A model generated the notes under the pieces. The model did not search any database. It was not told where the DNA came from and saw only the letters and a list, made by a program, of their open reading frames with translations. A stretch of 64,000 nt of DNA from Plantibacter sp. VKM Ac-2880 (lineage in GTDB: Bacteria; Actinomycetota; Actinomycetes; Actinomycetales; Microbacteriaceae): assembly GCF_015351235.1 (NCBI RefSeq), contig NZ_JADKSJ010000002.1:434001-498000 (forward strand), read 5' to 3'. How positions within the stretch are numbered: position 1 is the first letter of the stretch; each line of letters opens with the position of its first letter. The position numbers were made by a program, and so were the translations under genes. Below are positions 61,748 through 64,000 of this stretch, one piece after another.

Positions 61748-62683
61748 GTGCCCCTCCCCCTCGTCCGCCGCCGACGCCTCGCAGCCGTCGCCGCCCTCGC
61801 CATCGCCGCCCTGAGTCTGGCCGCCTGCAGCGGTTCGAGCGCCTCCACGCCCTCGGATGCCGCCACGAGCGCCACACACGTGATGAAGCACGCGCACGGT
61901 GAGAGCACCATCCCGGACAGCCCGAAGCGGGTCGTCGTCCTCGAGCCGGTCCAGCTCGACACGACGGTCGCGCTCGGCATCACCCCGGTGGGCGCGGCGG
62001 TCCTGAACGAGACGGCCGGCGTGCCCGCATACCTGGGCAAGCAGGCCGCCGACATCCCGACCGTCGGGACCGTGGCCGAGCCGAACGTGCAGCTGATCGC
62101 CGCGGCGAAACCCGACCTCATCATCGGCACCGAGTCGCGCCACTCGGCCCTGTACGACCAGCTGTCCGAGATCGCCCCGACGGTGTTCATGGCGACGCAG
62201 ACCGACCCGTGGCGGGACAACGTCCGCTTCGTGGCCGAGGCGCTCGGCAAGCCGGACGGTGCAGACGAGCTCCTCGACGCCTACGACGCGCGCTGCGCCG
62301 AGATCGCGACGAAGCACGACACCGCCGGGAAGACCGCGCAGCTCATCCGCCCGCGCGACGGCGTCCTGACGCTCTACGGCCCCACCTCCTTCGCGGGCAG
62401 CACCCTCGAGTGCGCCGGGTTCACCACGCCCGAGCACGCCTGGGAGGACATCTCCCTCGACCTCTCGCCCGAGCGGATCCTCGAAGCGACCGCCGACCAG
62501 GTCTTCGTGACGAGTATCGACCCCGACGACGCCTCGACCATGCCGGCCTCCCTCACCGCGAACACGGACGCGTTCCCGGAGCTGCACCTCGTCGACCAGT
62601 CGTTCTGGATCACCGGTGTCGGTCCCCTCGGCGGCATGGCCGTGCTCGACGACCTCGACCGGCTGCTGTCCGCGGAGTCGTGA
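61748..62683 (+). CDS. Siderophore ABC transporter substrate-binding lipoprotein
   Basis: Iron-siderophore receptor of the FecB/FepB/FhuD class, 311 aa: signal helix with lipobox LAAC, then RVVVLEPVQLDTTVALGI, PTVGTVAEPNVQLIAAAKPD, LIIGTESRHSALYDQL and the C-terminal lobe. It hands ferric siderophore to the FecCD permeases encoded downstream with 4-bp overlaps. The GTG at 61748 is preceded by AAAGGTGA. Which siderophore is bound is unknown. Expression is expected in iron limitation. Confidence 0.93.
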   Translation: MPLPLVRRRRLAAVAALAIAALSLAACSGSSASTPSDAATSATHVMKHAHGESTIPDSPKRVVVLEPVQLDTTVALGITPVGAAVLNETAGVPAYLGKQAADIPTVGTVAEPNVQLIAAAKPDLIIGTESRHSALYDQLSEIAPTVFMATQTDPWRDNVRFVAEALGKPDGADELLDAYDARCAEIATKHDTAGKTAQLIRPRDGVLTLYGPTSFAGSTLECAGFTTPEHAWEDISLDLSPERILEATADQVFVTSIDPDDASTMPASLTANTDAFPELHLVDQSFWITGVGPLGGMAVLDDLDRLLSAES

Positions 62684-63765
62684 CGGACGACGTCGTGGGC
62701 GGCGGCATCGCGACGGCCGAGCCGGCCGGACGGGCCCCGGTCGACGCCCGGGCTGGCGTGCGGCCGACTCACCGACGACATCGGGCCCTCCCGCTGCTCG
62801 CCGGGCTCGGAGCGCTCGCGCTGGCCGTCGTCCTCTCGCTCCTCGTCGGCGCCAACCCGATCAGTCCCGACGCGGTCTGGTCGGCGCTCACCGGCGCCGG
62901 CTCCGGGGAGGCACGGTTCGTCGTCTGGGATCAACGGGTGCCGCGGACCGTCGCTGCGCTCGCCGTCGGCGCCTCCCTGGGTGTCGCCGGAGCACTCATG
63001 CAGGCGTTCACCCGCAACCCCCTTGCCGACCCCGGCATCCTCGGCGTCAACGCCGGGGCCGGGTTGGCCGTGGCGGCCGGCCTGGCGTTCCTCGGTGTCA
63101 CGGCGCCGGGCGAGATCGCCTGGCTCGCCTGCGGTGGCGCGCTCGTGGTCACCCTCGTCGTGTACGCGATCGGCTCGGGTGGGCGCGAGCGGTCGTCCGC
63201 CGCCCGCCTGACCGTGACGGGTGTGGCGTTCGGCGCCGTGCTCGCCGGTCTGACGACGGGGATCGCCATCACCCACCCCGACGCCTTCGACCGCATGCGC
63301 GGCTGGAACGCGGGGAGTCTCCTCGAACGTGACCTCGGCGTCGTCGTGCCCGTGCTCCCGTTCCTCGGGGCGGGGCTCGTCCTCGCAGCGGCCAGCGCCC
63401 GCAGCCTCAACGCGATCGCCCTCGGTCCCGACGTGGCTCGCGCGCAGGGGGTCAGCGTCGGGCGGAGTCGCGTGCTGGTGCTCGCGGCGGTCACCCTCCT
63501 CGCCGGGGGCGCGACCGCGATCGCCGGGCCGATCGCCTTCGTCGGCCTCGTCGTCCCCCACCTCGTCCGGTGGACGGTCGGGAGCGATCAGCGCCGGATC
63601 CTCGCCGGCTCGGTCGTCGTCGGCTGCGTCCTCGTGCTCTGCTCCGACGTGGTCGGGCGGATCGCCGTGCTCCCCGGCGAGATGCCCGTCGGGCTCGTGA
63701 CCGCCTTCGTGGGCGCCCCCGTCCTCATCGCGCTCGCCCGACGCAGGACGGCGTCCGGGCTGTGA
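62680..63765 (+). CDS. FecCD family siderophore permease (first subunit)
   Basis: Inner-membrane iron-siderophore permease, 361 aa, about ten helices. Family blocks: VVWDQRVPRTVAALAVGASLGVAG split as RVPRTVAALAVGA, QAFTRNPLADPGILGVNAGA, and the cytoplasmic loop with GPIAFVGLVVPHLVRW. The GTG start lies in a GTGA overlap with the receptor gene (62680-62683), and its own stop overlaps the next GTG in the same way. The N-terminal 40 residues before TM1 are longer than usual. Confidence 0.93.
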   Translation: MTDDVVGGGIATAEPAGRAPVDARAGVRPTHRRHRALPLLAGLGALALAVVLSLLVGANPISPDAVWSALTGAGSGEARFVVWDQRVPRTVAALAVGASLGVAGALMQAFTRNPLADPGILGVNAGAGLAVAAGLAFLGVTAPGEIAWLACGGALVVTLVVYAIGSGGRERSSAARLTVTGVAFGAVLAGLTTGIAITHPDAFDRMRGWNAGSLLERDLGVVVPVLPFLGAGLVLAAASARSLNAIALGPDVARAQGVSVGRSRVLVLAAVTLLAGGATAIAGPIAFVGLVVPHLVRWTVGSDQRRILAGSVVVGCVLVLCSDVVGRIAVLPGEMPVGLVTAFVGAPVLIALARRRTASGL

Positions 63766-64000
63766 CGGCGACGCGCGAACGGGCGGCGGACGCGCTGCGC
63801 ACCAGGAATCGGCCGGCACCGCGCCTGCTCATCGTCTGCGGCGCGGCCCTGGTGGTGATCGTCGTCGCGGCGATCGCCGGTCTCGCCCTCGGCGACTACC
63901 CACTGAGCGCCGAGGAGGTGCTCGGTGTCCTCTCCGGCCGGGTCGACGGCCTGGCCCGCACCGTGGTGCTCGAGTGGCGACTGCCACGCGTGCTCGCCGC
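63762..64000 (+). CDS. FecCD family siderophore permease (second subunit), truncated by window end
   Basis: The start of a second FecCD permease: GTG in a GTGA overlap (63762-63765), a basic N-terminus, a first helix (LLIVCGAALVVIVVAAIAGL), then LGDYPLSAEEVLGVLSG and VVLEWRLPRVLAA, the conserved family entry. About 79 codons are visible and the rest lies beyond the window. With the first permease it should form the heterodimeric channel. An ATPase gene is expected further downstream. Confidence 0.9.
   Translation, partial: MTATRERAADALRTRNRPAPRLLIVCGAALVVIVVAAIAGLALGDYPLSAEEVLGVLSGRVDGLARTVVLEWRLPRVLA

Overview
The window is about 70% G+C, densely coded on both strands, and reads as chromosome of an actinobacterium. 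Microbacteriaceae is the most likely family. This is inferred from a GTP-type PEP carboxykinase, a ScfR/RamB-type regulator, DUF4192, a DUF222/HNH protein, LCP and MMPL proteins, leaderless-looking promoters, and many copies of the short extragenic repeat TTCGACAAGCTCAGGGACC. No rRNA, tRNA, CRISPR array, insertion sequence or phage module was seen.

Layout. 0.3-10.8 kb: housekeeping genes, namely pckG with a divergent ScfR-type regulator, a DUF4192 protein, a thiamine-diphosphate enzyme, an alpha/beta hydrolase, an MMPL exporter and nicotinamidase. 10.9-17.6 kb: a minus-strand run of RpiR regulator, IphP-type phosphatase, calcineurin-like phosphodiesterase, a three-part ABC importer of the ferric-iron/organophosphate class and a small membrane protein. 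I read this as uptake plus dephosphorylation of an organophosphate. 17.7-22.2 kb: a GH114-like lipoprotein overlapping a LysR gene, an LCP protein and a CPBP protease.

22.2-58.0 kb: a large sugar and polyol catabolic region. It holds four LacI and two DeoR regulators, seven sugar or sugar-like kinases (one fused to a HAD phosphatase), four aldolases from different families, three SDRs, a mannitol-type dehydrogenase, a Gfo/Idh/MocA oxidoreductase, mannose-6-phosphate isomerase, a DUF4432 mutarotase-like protein, a GH3 glycosidase, and only one recognisable sugar importer (FrcBCA/RbsBC class). Genes sit in tightly overlapping operons. Two operator families tie distant operons together: a pair of ATGTCA(T/C)-type palindromes 34-35 bp apart, found next to each of two paralogous LacI systems, and GACAACGTTGTC palindromes placed over the -35 boxes of two operons 11.6 kb apart. 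Three repeat arrays and three nuclease-domain genes (HNH, T5orf172-type GIY-YIG, UPF0213-type GIY-YIG) lie between 43.3 and 51.5 kb. A fourth array fills the gap between convergent genes at 55.8-56.1 kb.

58.1-64.0 kb: an HSL-type hydrolase, a divergent MerR/MFS exporter pair, and a siderophore set (siderophore-interacting reductase, lipoprotein receptor, two FecCD permeases, the second cut by the window end) with a convincing DtxR/IdeR-type iron box.
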